This document shows, in pieces, positions 1 through 6,543 of a stretch of DNA of 9,634 nt. The stretch is from Buchnera aphidicola (Lipaphis pseudobrassicae). GTDB lineage: Bacteria; Pseudomonadota; Gammaproteobacteria; Enterobacterales; Enterobacteriaceae. Positions within the stretch are counted from its first letter, which is position 1; each line of letters begins with the position of its first letter. Made by a program: the position numbers and the translations under genes. A model generated the notes under the pieces. The model made no database searches. It was not told where the DNA came from and saw nothing but the letters and a program-made list of their open reading frames with translations. Location: NCBI RefSeq assembly GCF_005081185.1, contig NZ_CP034870.1, positions 195,025 to 204,658 of the forward strand, read 5' to 3'.

Positions 1-770
1 TTAATACCAATTCCTGCTCGTTGAGAAACATATTTTACAATAGAGCTCGTAGTTGCATTAATAGAATCAAGATTATCATCACATTCAATTAAAACACAAG
101 AACTAAATTGACGAGTAGGAGTTCTTACGCCTGACATGATTGGAGTTGGTAATGAAATTTTAAAGGTTGAAATAGCATCATAAAAACGTTGAACATAGTT
201 CATTCTAGTTTTTTTTGGATATTGAGCAAATAAACATGCAGAAATTAAAATATATAAAAATTGTGCACTTTCATATATTTTTCCAGTGGTGCGATTTTGT
301 ATTAAATATTTACCTTCTAATTGCTTTACGGCAGCATATGAAAAATTCATGTCTCTCCAATGATCAATAAAAGAATTCATCTTTAAATATTCTTCATAAG
401 AATAATATTTTAATAAATTTTGATCATATTTTTTTAAAGAAACCATTTTTTTAACATGTTCATATAACGTAGGTGGTTCAAATTTACCATAAGCTTTTTT
501 CCTAAGATGGAAAATAGCTAATCTTGCTGACATATATTGATAATCTGGTACATCTTGTGAAATCAAATCAGCTGCAGCTTTAATAATAGTTTCATGAATA
601 TTAACTGTTGTAATATTATTATAAAATTGAATACGAGAACGTAATTCAACTTGTGAAACAGAAACATTATCTAATCCTTCGGCTGCCCAATTTAATACTT
701 TATGGATTTTATCTAAATTTATTTTTTCTTTATTCCCGTTTCTTTTAGTAACAAAAATACTATTTTCCAT
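1..770 (-). CDS. nrdA: Ribonucleoside-diphosphate reductase class Ia alpha subunit, N-terminal part (runs off the left edge)
   Basis: NrdA is the catalytic alpha subunit of aerobic ribonucleotide reductase. It works with the radical-bearing NrdB subunit in the cytoplasm to make dNDPs from NDPs. The 256 visible codons align without gaps, as far as I can recall it, to the E. coli N terminus. The ATP-cone allosteric domain lies at about residues 5-95, starting VTKRNG and including NLDKIHKVLNWAAEGL. It is followed by the start of the catalytic barrel, with SLPTPIMSGVRTPTRQ and FSSCVLIEC. The Cys of FSSC is codon 225, matching redox-active Cys225 of E. coli; its partner Cys and the thiyl-radical Cys lie outside the window. 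The ATG at 768-770 is chosen because MENSIFVTKRNG matches the family N terminus in length. An AGG about 10 nt upstream can act as ribosome binding site. The gene lies 83 nt downstream of gyrA on the same strand and may be co-transcribed with it. No disruption is seen. Confidence 0.97.
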   Translation of the reverse strand, partial: MENSIFVTKRNGNKEKINLDKIHKVLNWAAEGLDNVSVSQVELRSRIQFYNNITTVNIHETIIKAAADLISQDVPDYQYMSARLAIFHLRKKAYGKFEPPTLYEHVKKMVSLKKYDQNLLKYYSYEEYLKMNSFIDHWRDMNFSYAAVKQLEGKYLIQNRTTGKIYESAQFLYILISACLFAQYPKKTRMNYVQRFYDAISTFKISLPTPIMSGVRTPTRQFSSCVLIECDDNLDSINATTSSIVKYVSQRAGIGI

Positions 771-827
771 ATTAATTTTAACCTATATAAAAGAATGTAA
801 AAGAGGTGTTTTTTAATATTTTATATT

Positions 828-844
828 TTTACTTTTTAAGTAAA
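828..844. repeat. Short hairpin in the gyrA-nrdA spacer
   Basis: TTTACTT and AAGTAAA form a perfect 7-bp stem with a 3-nt loop just after the gyrA stop codon. Read in the direction of gyrA, no T-tract follows it, so it does not look like an intrinsic terminator. It could be an mRNA 3'-end stabiliser or processing site between gyrA and nrdA. A 7-bp A/T-rich stem may also arise by chance in DNA of this composition. Confidence 0.4.
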
Positions 845-853
845 TATATTTTT

Positions 854-3340
854 TTATATAGATTCTACAATTTTTTGTAAAGCAACAACTTTTTCGTTTT
901 TTGATGTTCTTATTAAAATTACACCTTGTGTATTTCTTCCTAATACACCTACTTCAGATACCCTTATTCTAACTAGTGTACCTGCATCAGTAATCATCAT
1001 GATTTGATGTTTTTCTAAAACTTGTATTGCTCCAATAATTTTTCCATTTTTTTTTGTTATTTTTATTGAAATAACACCTTGAGTGGCACGTGACTTTATT
1101 GGGAAATCAGTAATTTTTGTTCGTTTTCCGTAACCATTTTTTGTTGCTATTAAAATACTTCCTTTATTGTTTGGAACAATTAGAGAAACTACTTTATCAT
1201 TTTTTTTAATTTTAATTCCTTTAACTCCTGATGCAGTTCTACCCATAGTTCTAACGCTATTTTCTAAAAATTGAACTACTTTTCCATTTTCTGTAAATAA
1301 CATAATATTGTTATTTCCATCAGTTAAAGCAACACCAATAAGCTCATCATTAGAGTGTAAATTAATCGCAATTATTCCTGAAAATCTAGGTTTTTTAAAT
1401 TGACTTAAAGAACTTTTTTTAACTATTCCATGAGCAGTAGCCATAAAAATATTAAGATTGTCTTTATATTCACTTACTGGTAATATAGCCGTAATTCTTT
1501 CTTTTGCATTTAAAGGTAATAAATTTACTATAGGTTTTCCTTTTGCATGTCTACTAGATTCTGGCAATTGATAAACTTTTATTGAATATAAAACACCTCG
1601 ACTAGAAAAACATAATATAGTATCATGAGTATTTGCTATGACTAAACTTTCTATGAAATCTTCTTCTTTTATCTTTACAGCTGATTTTCCTTTTCCACCT
1701 CGTCTTTGAGCATTATAATCAGAAATAGGTTGATATTTTACGTATCCTGAATGAGATAGTGTGACTACAACATCTTCTTGATTAATTAAATCTTCAATTT
1801 TTATATTAGTATGGTTTTCTATAATGTTAGTTCGTCTTTTATCACCAAAATTTTTCTGTATTAATAATAATTCTTCTTTAATAACATCAAGCATACGATT
1901 TGTATTTTGAAGTATATTGTTTAATTCCTCACATACTTTTACTAATTCATTGTATTCTGTAATAATTTTATTTCTTTCTAAATTAGTTAATTTTTGTAAA
2001 CGTAAATCTAAAATAGCTTGTACTTGTATTTCAGTTAAAAAATATTCGTTATTTTTTTTCAAATTTACTTGAGAAGTGTCTATTTCTTCAGATATCCATT
2101 TTTGTTTCATTATTAAATTTTTTGCGTCGATTGAATTTCCTGATTTTTTTATTATTTTAATAATCAAGTTAATATTAATTAAAGCAATATTTAATCCTTC
2201 TAAAATATGAATGCGATTTCGTGCTTTTTTAAGTTCAAAAAGACTACGTCTCATGATGACTTCTTGTCTATGAGATAAGAAGTTTTTTAAAATTGCTTTT
2301 AAAGATAAAGTTTTTGGTTGTCCTTGACATAAAGCTACCATATTAATTCCAAAAGAAACTTGTAGTTGTGTTAAGGAATATAATTGATTTAAAATTATTT
2401 CAGACATAGCTTCTTTTTTTATTTCAATAACAATTCTCATTCCATCTTTATCTGATTCATCACGTAAAGCAGTAATCCCATCAATTCTTTTATCTTTTAC
2501 TAATTCTGCTATTTTTTCGATTAAACGTGATTTATTTACTTGATAAGGTATTTCATTGAAAACAATAGATTCTTTCTTGCTTTTTTTATTTTTTTCAATT
2601 ATGTTACGAGCTCGAATATAAATTTTACCTTTTCCTGTAAGATAAGCTTCTTCAATACCTGATTTTCCGTTAATAATACCAGCTGTTGGAAAATCAGGTC
2701 CCGGAATATATTTTATTAATTCTTCTAAAGTAATATCAGGGTTATTAATATATGCTAAACATCCATTAATTACTTCGTTTAAATTATGAGGAGGAATATT
2801 TGTTGCCATTCCAACAGCGATACCTGATGAACCATTTATTAAAAGATTAGGTATTCTTGATGGTAGGATTTCTGGTATATATTCTGTTCCATCATAATTT
2901 GGTACAAATTCAACAGTATTTTTTTCCAAATCACTTAAAAGTTCATGAGATATTTTAGACATCCGAACTTCTGTATATCTCATTGCTGCTGCTGAATCTC
3001 CATCTACAGAACCAAAATTTCCTTGACCGTCTATAAGCATATAACGTAAAGAAAATTTTTGAGCCATTCGAACTATAGCATCATATACAGCTGAATCTCC
3101 ATGAGGATGGTATTTTCCTATGACATCGCCTACTATTCGAGCAGACTTTTTGTATGCTTTATTCCAATCGTTATTTAATACATACATTGCAAATAGTATT
3201 CTCCGATGAACAGGTTTTAAACCATCTCGCACATCAGGCAAAGCTCGTCCAACTATTACAGACATAGCATAGTCTAAGTAAGAGTTTTCTAACTCTTCTT
3301 CTATGTTCACTTGTATGATTTCTCTTTGAAGATCTTTCAT
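854..3340 (-). CDS. gyrA: DNA gyrase subunit A
   Basis: GyrA cuts and rejoins DNA in the GyrA2B2 enzyme that introduces negative supercoils. The 828-residue product is intact. The N-terminal winged-helix/tower region is highly conserved: residues 76-90 ([15 protein letters not shown]) hold Ser83 and Asp87, the quinolone-determining positions, in their sensitive wild-type state. Arg121-Tyr122 in AMRYTEVR is the catalytic pair, with Tyr122 forming the covalent DNA link. A coiled coil spans about residues 360-500. The C-terminal beta-pinwheel starts at about 520 and includes the GyrA box QRRGGKG (545-551) needed for DNA wrapping. The protein ends at ...LQKIVESI, so the acidic tail of E. coli GyrA (875 aa) is absent. 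A further deletion of about 14 residues lies near position 415-430. An AAGAGA motif 10 nt upstream of the ATG is a plausible ribosome binding site. nrdA follows on the same strand. Confidence 0.99.
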   Translation of the reverse strand: MKDLQREIIQVNIEEELENSYLDYAMSVIVGRALPDVRDGLKPVHRRILFAMYVLNNDWNKAYKKSARIVGDVIGKYHPHGDSAVYDAIVRMAQKFSLRYMLIDGQGNFGSVDGDSAAAMRYTEVRMSKISHELLSDLEKNTVEFVPNYDGTEYIPEILPSRIPNLLINGSSGIAVGMATNIPPHNLNEVINGCLAYINNPDITLEELIKYIPGPDFPTAGIINGKSGIEEAYLTGKGKIYIRARNIIEKNKKSKKESIVFNEIPYQVNKSRLIEKIAELVKDKRIDGITALRDESDKDGMRIVIEIKKEAMSEIILNQLYSLTQLQVSFGINMVALCQGQPKTLSLKAILKNFLSHRQEVIMRRSLFELKKARNRIHILEGLNIALININLIIKIIKKSGNSIDAKNLIMKQKWISEEIDTSQVNLKKNNEYFLTEIQVQAILDLRLQKLTNLERNKIITEYNELVKVCEELNNILQNTNRMLDVIKEELLLIQKNFGDKRRTNIIENHTNIKIEDLINQEDVVVTLSHSGYVKYQPISDYNAQRRGGKGKSAVKIKEEDFIESLVIANTHDTILCFSSRGVLYSIKVYQLPESSRHAKGKPIVNLLPLNAKERITAILPVSEYKDNLNIFMATAHGIVKKSSLSQFKKPRFSGIIAINLHSNDELIGVALTDGNNNIMLFTENGKVVQFLENSVRTMGRTASGVKGIKIKKNDKVVSLIVPNNKGSILIATKNGYGKRTKITDFPIKSRATQGVISIKITKKNGKIIGAIQVLEKHQIMMITDAGTLVRIRVSEVGVLGRNTQGVILIRTSKNEKVVALQKIVESI

Positions 3341-3428
3341 AAAGTTATTATCTCTTTTTATTATAAAATGATCATATTAAGTAGAAAAGTATAACATAAT
3401 TAATCTTTTAGATGGATCTAAAGCACAT

Positions 3429-3448
3429 TATTCTCATATATGAGAATA
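3429..3448. promoter_or_regulatory. 20-bp perfect palindrome in the gyrA / DUF2076 divergent spacer
   Basis: TATTCTCATATATGAGAATA reads identically on both strands. It lies 89 bp upstream of the gyrA start and 166 bp upstream of the DUF2076 start, between two divergent genes. Placement and perfect twofold symmetry suggest an operator for a dimeric regulator, but I do not recognise the motif. A cruciform or RNA hairpin role is also possible. The inner part is A/T-only, but the TTCTC/GAGAA arms contain C/G pairs, so it is less trivial than the pure A/T palindromes elsewhere in the window. Confidence 0.45.
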
Positions 3449-3454
3449 GAATTT

Positions 3455-3477
3455 TTATAAAATTCGTTATTTTATAA
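3455..3477. repeat. A/T hairpin next to the 20-bp palindrome
   Basis: TTATAAAAT and ATTTTATAA form a 9-bp perfect stem around a 5-nt loop (TCGTT), only 6 bp from the 20-bp palindrome. It could belong to the same regulatory region. The stem is entirely A/T and chance is a real alternative. Confidence 0.3.
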
Positions 3478-3555
3478 TAAAAAATATTTTTTTGTATTGT
3501 GTATTTTAAATGAAAGTATTAATATAAAAATAATTTTAATTTTTTGTTAAAAACA

Positions 3556-3580
3556 TTGACAATTAATTATAAAATATAAT
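3556..3580 (+). promoter_or_regulatory. Possible promoter of the DUF2076 gene
   Basis: A perfect -35 hexamer, TTGACA (3556-3561), and a perfect -10 hexamer, TATAAT (3575-3580), lie upstream of the DUF2076 start, but only 13 nt separate them where about 17 is usual. Two overlapping promoters, each with one strong element, could be present instead. The position, about 35 nt before the ATG, fits a promoter. The spacing keeps confidence low. Confidence 0.35.
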
Positions 3581-3614
3581 AGTTTATTAATTTGACTTTA
3601 AAATGAGATCTTAT

Positions 3615-4343
3615 ATGAAAGATGAAGAAAAAAATTTAATAGAAAATTTGTTTCATCGTTTAAAAACGACTGAACTAAATTCTTTTGAAAGAGATAATTC
3701 AGCTGATAAATTAATTCAACAATTAGTAAAAAAACAACCATCTTCCTCTTATTATATGGCTCAAACAATATTGATACAAGAAACAGCCATAAAAAAAATG
3801 AGTGAAAAAATTGAAGAATTAAAGAAAAAAATCAAAATATTAAAAACAGAAGAATCTAATAAAAAACCAAGTTTCTTATCAAATTTTTTTAAAACAAATC
3901 CTACTTCTCAAACATTATCTCATGATAATAATGTATGGAAAAACAAAGAAAATCATTTGCAATCTCATTATTCTAATCCATCTATGTCTTCTCCTACAAT
4001 GCAATCTAGCCCTATAGCAACTAATAATAGGAGCGGTTTTCTTAGTAATGCATTACAGACAGCAACAGGTGTTGCTGGTGGTATGATTTTAGGAAATATG
4101 TTAATGAATGTATTCAATCATTCTCAACCAGAACAAGAGGTATTTGATACTATCAATAATAATGATACATTTTCGCAAAATCATAACAATAATAGTACAC
4201 CAGATATTAATCATGATAATTTAGTTGATTATGAAGAAAATGAACATCAAGTTAATGGAAGTACATCTAACTTAGATGTTTCAAATGATAACTATCAAGT
4301 AGAGGATGAAGATATTGATCATGATGATGATCATTTTATTTAA
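3615..4343 (+). CDS. DUF2076 family protein of unknown function
   Basis: The product has 242 residues from the ATG at 3615. I recognise the DUF2076 architecture. The N-terminal block of about 75 residues (KDEEKNLIENLFHRL, then FERDNSADKLIQQLVKKQP, then MAQTILIQETAIKK) runs into a Lys/Glu coiled coil at about 50-80. A low-complexity Ser/Pro/Asn/Gln linker covers about 83-140. A small hydrophobic Gly-rich segment follows at about 141-167 (GFLSNALQTATGVAGGMILG), and the C terminus is Asn/Asp/His-rich and ends in an acidic run. The family has no established biochemical role that I know of; some databases label it a periplasmic sensor, but I see no signal peptide. An in-frame ATG at 3603 would add four residues. 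I prefer 3615 because MKDEEK matches the usual family N-terminal spacing and a GAGAT ribosome binding site sits 5-7 nt before it. The gene is divergent from gyrA. Confidence 0.85.
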   Translation: MKDEEKNLIENLFHRLKTTELNSFERDNSADKLIQQLVKKQPSSSYYMAQTILIQETAIKKMSEKIEELKKKIKILKTEESNKKPSFLSNFFKTNPTSQTLSHDNNVWKNKENHLQSHYSNPSMSSPTMQSSPIATNNRSGFLSNALQTATGVAGGMILGNMLMNVFNHSQPEQEVFDTINNNDTFSQNHNNNSTPDINHDNLVDYEENEHQVNGSTSNLDVSNDNYQVEDEDIDHDDDHFI

Positions 4344-4414
4344 GGAAAAATATATTTTTTTATAAAATACAAATTTTATAAAAATAATTGACTAAAAAAC
4401 ATTGTATTAAAAAA

Positions 4415-4452
4415 TAAAGCCAGCATAAAATATTGTTTTTTTGCTGACTTTA
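4415..4452. terminator. Bidirectional terminator between the DUF2076 gene and the peroxiredoxin gene
   Basis: TAAAGCCAGCA and TGCTGACTTTA form an 11-bp stem with one non-Watson-Crick position. In the leftward transcript that position is a U-G wobble; in the rightward transcript it is a C-A mismatch. Inner A and T runs can extend the stem. T-rich tracts lie on the 3' side in both directions. It sits between the stop codons of two convergent genes (4343 and 4459), so it should end both transcripts, more strongly that of the peroxiredoxin gene. Confidence 0.8.
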
Positions 4453-4458
4453 ATTTTT

Positions 4459-5052
4459 TTAATATTTTTTACTTAAATATTTTGATACTCCTTCAATAGA
4501 GGGTTGCATTCCATTTTGACCTTTTTCCCAATTGGCGGGACAGACATCACCATTTTTATTATAAAATTCCATGGCATCGATCATTCTTATCATCTCTTTT
4601 ATATTTCTTCCAAATGGAAGATCATTAACAACTTGATGACGTATAATCCAATTTGAATCGATTAAAAAAGATGCTCTTAACGCTACTCCAAGAACTGGAT
4701 GTTCAACACCATAAGATTTCTGTATATTACGTTTGATATCAGATACTATAGGAAAACTTATTTTCCCAATACCTCCGTTTTTAGGTAATGTATTTTTCCA
4801 TGCTTGATGAACAAAAATGCTATCAATCGAAACACCAACAATTTTTGTATTTCTTTTTTTAAAATCTAGATAAGTTTTATTAAATTCTATTATTTCAGAT
4901 GGACAAACAAAGGTAAAATCCATAGGCCAGAAAAACAATACCAATGCTTTTCCATTAGAATATTTTTTAAGATCAAACTCTTCGACGATTTCATTGTTTT
5001 TTAAAATTGCAGGAGCTATAAAATTCGGTGCGTTTTGTGTTACTAAAATCAT
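4459..5052 (-). CDS. tsa: Typical 2-Cys peroxiredoxin (AhpC/TSA family)
   Basis: This is a thiol peroxidase that reduces H2O2 and organic peroxides in the cytoplasm. The 197-residue product carries the active-site block PMDFTFVCP at 43-51. It holds Pro43, Thr47 and peroxidatic Cys50, completed by Arg126 in ALRASF. The resolving Cys171 is in GDVCPANW, so it should work as an obligate dimer with intersubunit disulfides. NGGIG (92-96) is the GGxG loop of the overoxidation-sensitive Prx1 group. The C-terminal helix carries YL (KYLSKKY) where many sensitive enzymes have YF. The reductant (thioredoxin or AhpF-like) is not encoded here. The ATG at 5050-5052 has an AGGA ribosome binding site 6 nt upstream. 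The gene is divergent from ung across 108 bp and ends at a good terminator. It may be called ahpC in some genomes. Confidence 0.96.
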   Translation of the reverse strand: MILVTQNAPNFIAPAILKNNEIVEEFDLKKYSNGKALVLFFWPMDFTFVCPSEIIEFNKTYLDFKKRNTKIVGVSIDSIFVHQAWKNTLPKNGGIGKISFPIVSDIKRNIQKSYGVEHPVLGVALRASFLIDSNWIIRHQVVNDLPFGRNIKEMIRMIDAMEFYNKNGDVCPANWEKGQNGMQPSIEGVSKYLSKKY

Positions 5053-5160
5053 TTTTTTTCCTATAATTGTTTATTTTTTAAAGAAAAATATATCTTTGAT
5101 AAGACTATTTTAATTTAAAAGATATTTTTAAAAAATATTTTAATTCAAATTTTATATCAA

Positions 5161-5841
5161 ATGGATACACTAAAAATGCAAACTCAATTTTCTTGGAAAA
5201 ATATTTTATCTCAAGAAAAAAAAAAATATTTTATTAATATGATGGAATTTCTTAAAAAAGAACGTTTAAAAAAAATTATTTGTCCACATAAAAAAGATGT
5301 TTTTAGAGCTTTTTTATTAACTAGTTTCAATGATATTAAAGTTGTTATTCTTGGACAAGATCCATATTATTCTTATAATCAAGCACATGGTTTATCATTT
5401 TCTGTTCCTTATGGTTGTACTATACCACCTTCTTTAAAGAATATATATAAAGAGTTAAATGATGACTTTAAAAAAAAATATACATTTAATCATGGATGTC
5501 TTGATAATTGGGCCCATCAAGGTGTTTTTTTATTAAATACATGTTTGACTGTTGAATCAAAAAAACCAAAATCACATAGTAATATAGGTTGGAATATTTT
5601 CACTGATAAGGTAATTTCTTCAATTAATTTCTATAAAAATTCTATTATATTTTTGCTTTGGGGAAATGATGCACAAAAAAAATCACATTTAATTAACACT
5701 AAATGTCATTATGTTTTAAAAGCACCTCATCCTTCTCCATTATCAGCTTATCGTGGATTTTTTGGTTGCAAACATTTTTCTTTAACTAATAAGATATTAG
5801 TTAGAAATAATAAAAAACCAATTAATTGGTTCATGATTTAA
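5161..5841 (+). CDS. ung: Uracil-DNA glycosylase (family 1 UDG)
   Basis: Ung removes uracil, arising from cytosine deamination or dUTP use, from DNA and so starts base excision repair. The 226-residue frame is complete. Residues 65-70 are GQDPYY, the water-activating motif with Asp67 as the general base (Asp64 in E. coli). Residues 76-81 (HGLSFS) supply the stacking Phe80. Asn126 in LLNTCLTV recognises uracil, and 190-203 (HPSPLSAYRGFFGC) contains catalytic His190 and the minor-groove loop. The motif is GQDPYH in most family members, so the second Tyr is unusual. Two starts are possible: ATG 5161 and ATG 5176 (Met6). The latter gives 221 residues and matches the E. coli N terminus in length. 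Neither has a clear Shine-Dalgarno sequence. An 11-A run (5216-5226) encodes part of EKKKY. The gene converges on grpE. Confidence 0.96.
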   Translation: MDTLKMQTQFSWKNILSQEKKKYFINMMEFLKKERLKKIICPHKKDVFRAFLLTSFNDIKVVILGQDPYYSYNQAHGLSFSVPYGCTIPPSLKNIYKELNDDFKKKYTFNHGCLDNWAHQGVFLLNTCLTVESKKPKSHSNIGWNIFTDKVISSINFYKNSIIFLLWGNDAQKKSHLINTKCHYVLKAPHPSPLSAYRGFFGCKHFSLTNKILVRNNKKPINWFMI

Positions 5842-5885
5842 AAATAAAATAAATGTTTTTAATATGACTTTTTTAAAAATAAAAA

Positions 5886-6422
5886 TTATTCTTTAGAAAC
5901 TATGACTTGTGCTTTTCGTAGCAATTTTTTTTTCAGCATAAATCCCTTTTTTTTAACAGAGATAATATGGTTAGGTGGAATGGTGTTAGATTTTTCTATT
6001 GTAATAGCATCATGAAGATTAGAATCAAATAATTCTTCTTCTTTTCCTTCTATTGTTACATCTAATTTATTTAATGTATCTAAAAACGATTGTAATGTTA
6101 ATTTAATTCCTTCTATTAAAACTGTATTATTAGAATTTAATTTCTTAGATACTGTTAAAGCGTCTTCAAGAGAATCTATAATCGGAATAATTTGTTTTAA
6201 AAATTGTTCTGTTTGTATCTTTTTTATTATTTTGATTTTTTCTATTGTGCTTTTTTTTATATTTTCTATATTTGCTAATTTACGTAATTCAATATCATTG
6301 ATTTGTTTCTTACTTTCTGATATTTGTAATTTTAAACTATCAATTTTTTTGTTAATGTCTTCTATATTTTCTTCTTTTTTTTCTATATCTTCATTATTTA
6401 ATTTTTTTTCTTGATTATCCAT
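5886..6422 (-). CDS. grpE: GrpE, nucleotide exchange factor of DnaK (Hsp70)
   Basis: GrpE is a dimeric co-chaperone that releases ADP from DnaK and acts as a thermosensor. The 178-residue product has a charged N terminus and a long Lys/Glu/Ile coiled coil (about residues 10-75) containing ANIENIKK, the counterpart of the usual AExENxRxR stretch. The conserved FLKQIIPIIDSLEDAL (74-89) and IEGIKLTLQSFLDTL (103-117) follow, then the C-terminal beta domain (about 120-178) with LHDAI and KKGFMLKKKLLRKAQVIVSK. E. coli GrpE has 197 residues; the shortfall is mostly N-terminal. The Arg/Gly-rich GYxLxGRxIRxAxV end is Lys-rich here, so the protein is diverged but intact. The frame stays open upstream to 6590, but family homology begins at MDNQEKK and the extension would run across the promoter and into nadK. 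Buchnera is recalled to carry two grpE genes; position beside nadK marks this as the syntenic one. Confidence 0.95.
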   Translation of the reverse strand: MDNQEKKLNNEDIEKKEENIEDINKKIDSLKLQISESKKQINDIELRKLANIENIKKSTIEKIKIIKKIQTEQFLKQIIPIIDSLEDALTVSKKLNSNNTVLIEGIKLTLQSFLDTLNKLDVTIEGKEEELFDSNLHDAITIEKSNTIPPNHIISVKKKGFMLKKKLLRKAQVIVSKE

Positions 6423-6459
6423 AAATTTTACCAAATTTAATATTATTAAATAATAATAT

Positions 6460-6488
6460 ATTATAAGGTTTATAATTAATCTTTCAAG
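6460..6488 (-). promoter_or_regulatory. grpE promoter, combined sigma-70 and heat-shock (sigma-32) type
   Basis: On the minus strand CTTGAAA (6488-6482) matches the sigma-32 -35 consensus exactly. After 13 nt, CCTTAT (6468-6463) matches four of the six bases of CCCCAT. The same bases contain TTGAAA (6487-6482), a 16-nt spacer and a perfect TATAAT (6465-6460), a good sigma-70 promoter. The predicted leader is about 30 nt before the ATG at 6420-6422. E. coli grpE is a known sigma-32 gene and Buchnera is known to retain rpoH, which supports the reading. Confidence 0.7.
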
Positions 6489-6497
6489 GTTATTGAT

Positions 6498-6506
6498 TGT
6501 TATAAT
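6498..6506 (+). promoter_or_regulatory. Extended -10 promoter of nadK
   Basis: TGTTATAAT is a perfect extended -10 element (TGn plus TATAAT). No good -35 hexamer lies 16-18 nt upstream, which an extended -10 does not require. A second TATAAT overlaps at 6506-6511. The leader would be about 30 nt. The region a -35 would occupy overlaps the -35 of the divergent grpE promoter, so the two promoters may compete or share regulation. Confidence 0.55.
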
Positions 6507-6537
6507 ATAATATATATTATTTTGATTAGGAATTTTT

Positions 6538-6543
6538 ATGTAA
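6538..6543 (+). promoter_or_regulatory. Minimal ATG-TAA start-stop unit overlapping the nadK start
   Basis: The sequence ATGTAATG places an ATG directly followed by TAA, whose last base is the first base of the nadK ATG. The AGGA ribosome binding site lies 6 nt before this first ATG, the textbook optimum, and 11 nt before the nadK ATG. A ribosome could start and stop here and then reinitiate on nadK, which would lower nadK expression. Whether it is used is inference. Confidence 0.4.

Noticed and set aside
828..844. Hairpin after gyrA as a rho-independent terminator
   Set aside because: No T-tract follows in the gyrA direction, and nrdA continues on the same strand.
3603..3614. ATG at 3603 as the DUF2076 start
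   Set aside because: The four extra residues are not expected from the family, and the bases form the likely ribosome binding site for the ATG at 3615.
5856..5879. TTTTTAA/TTAAAAA inverted repeat between ung and grpE as a terminator
   Set aside because: It has a 7-bp stem of A/T only with a 10-nt loop, which is expected often in this composition.
6232..6414. A 60-residue plus-strand reading frame inside grpE
   Set aside because: It is antisense to the Lys/Glu-rich grpE coiled coil, whose complement naturally reads as Phe/Ser/Ile. No ribosome binding site or homology is seen.
6522..6542. TTG start for nadK seven codons upstream
   Set aside because: The ATG at 6543 gives exactly the E. coli length and N terminus; the TTG has no ribosome binding site.
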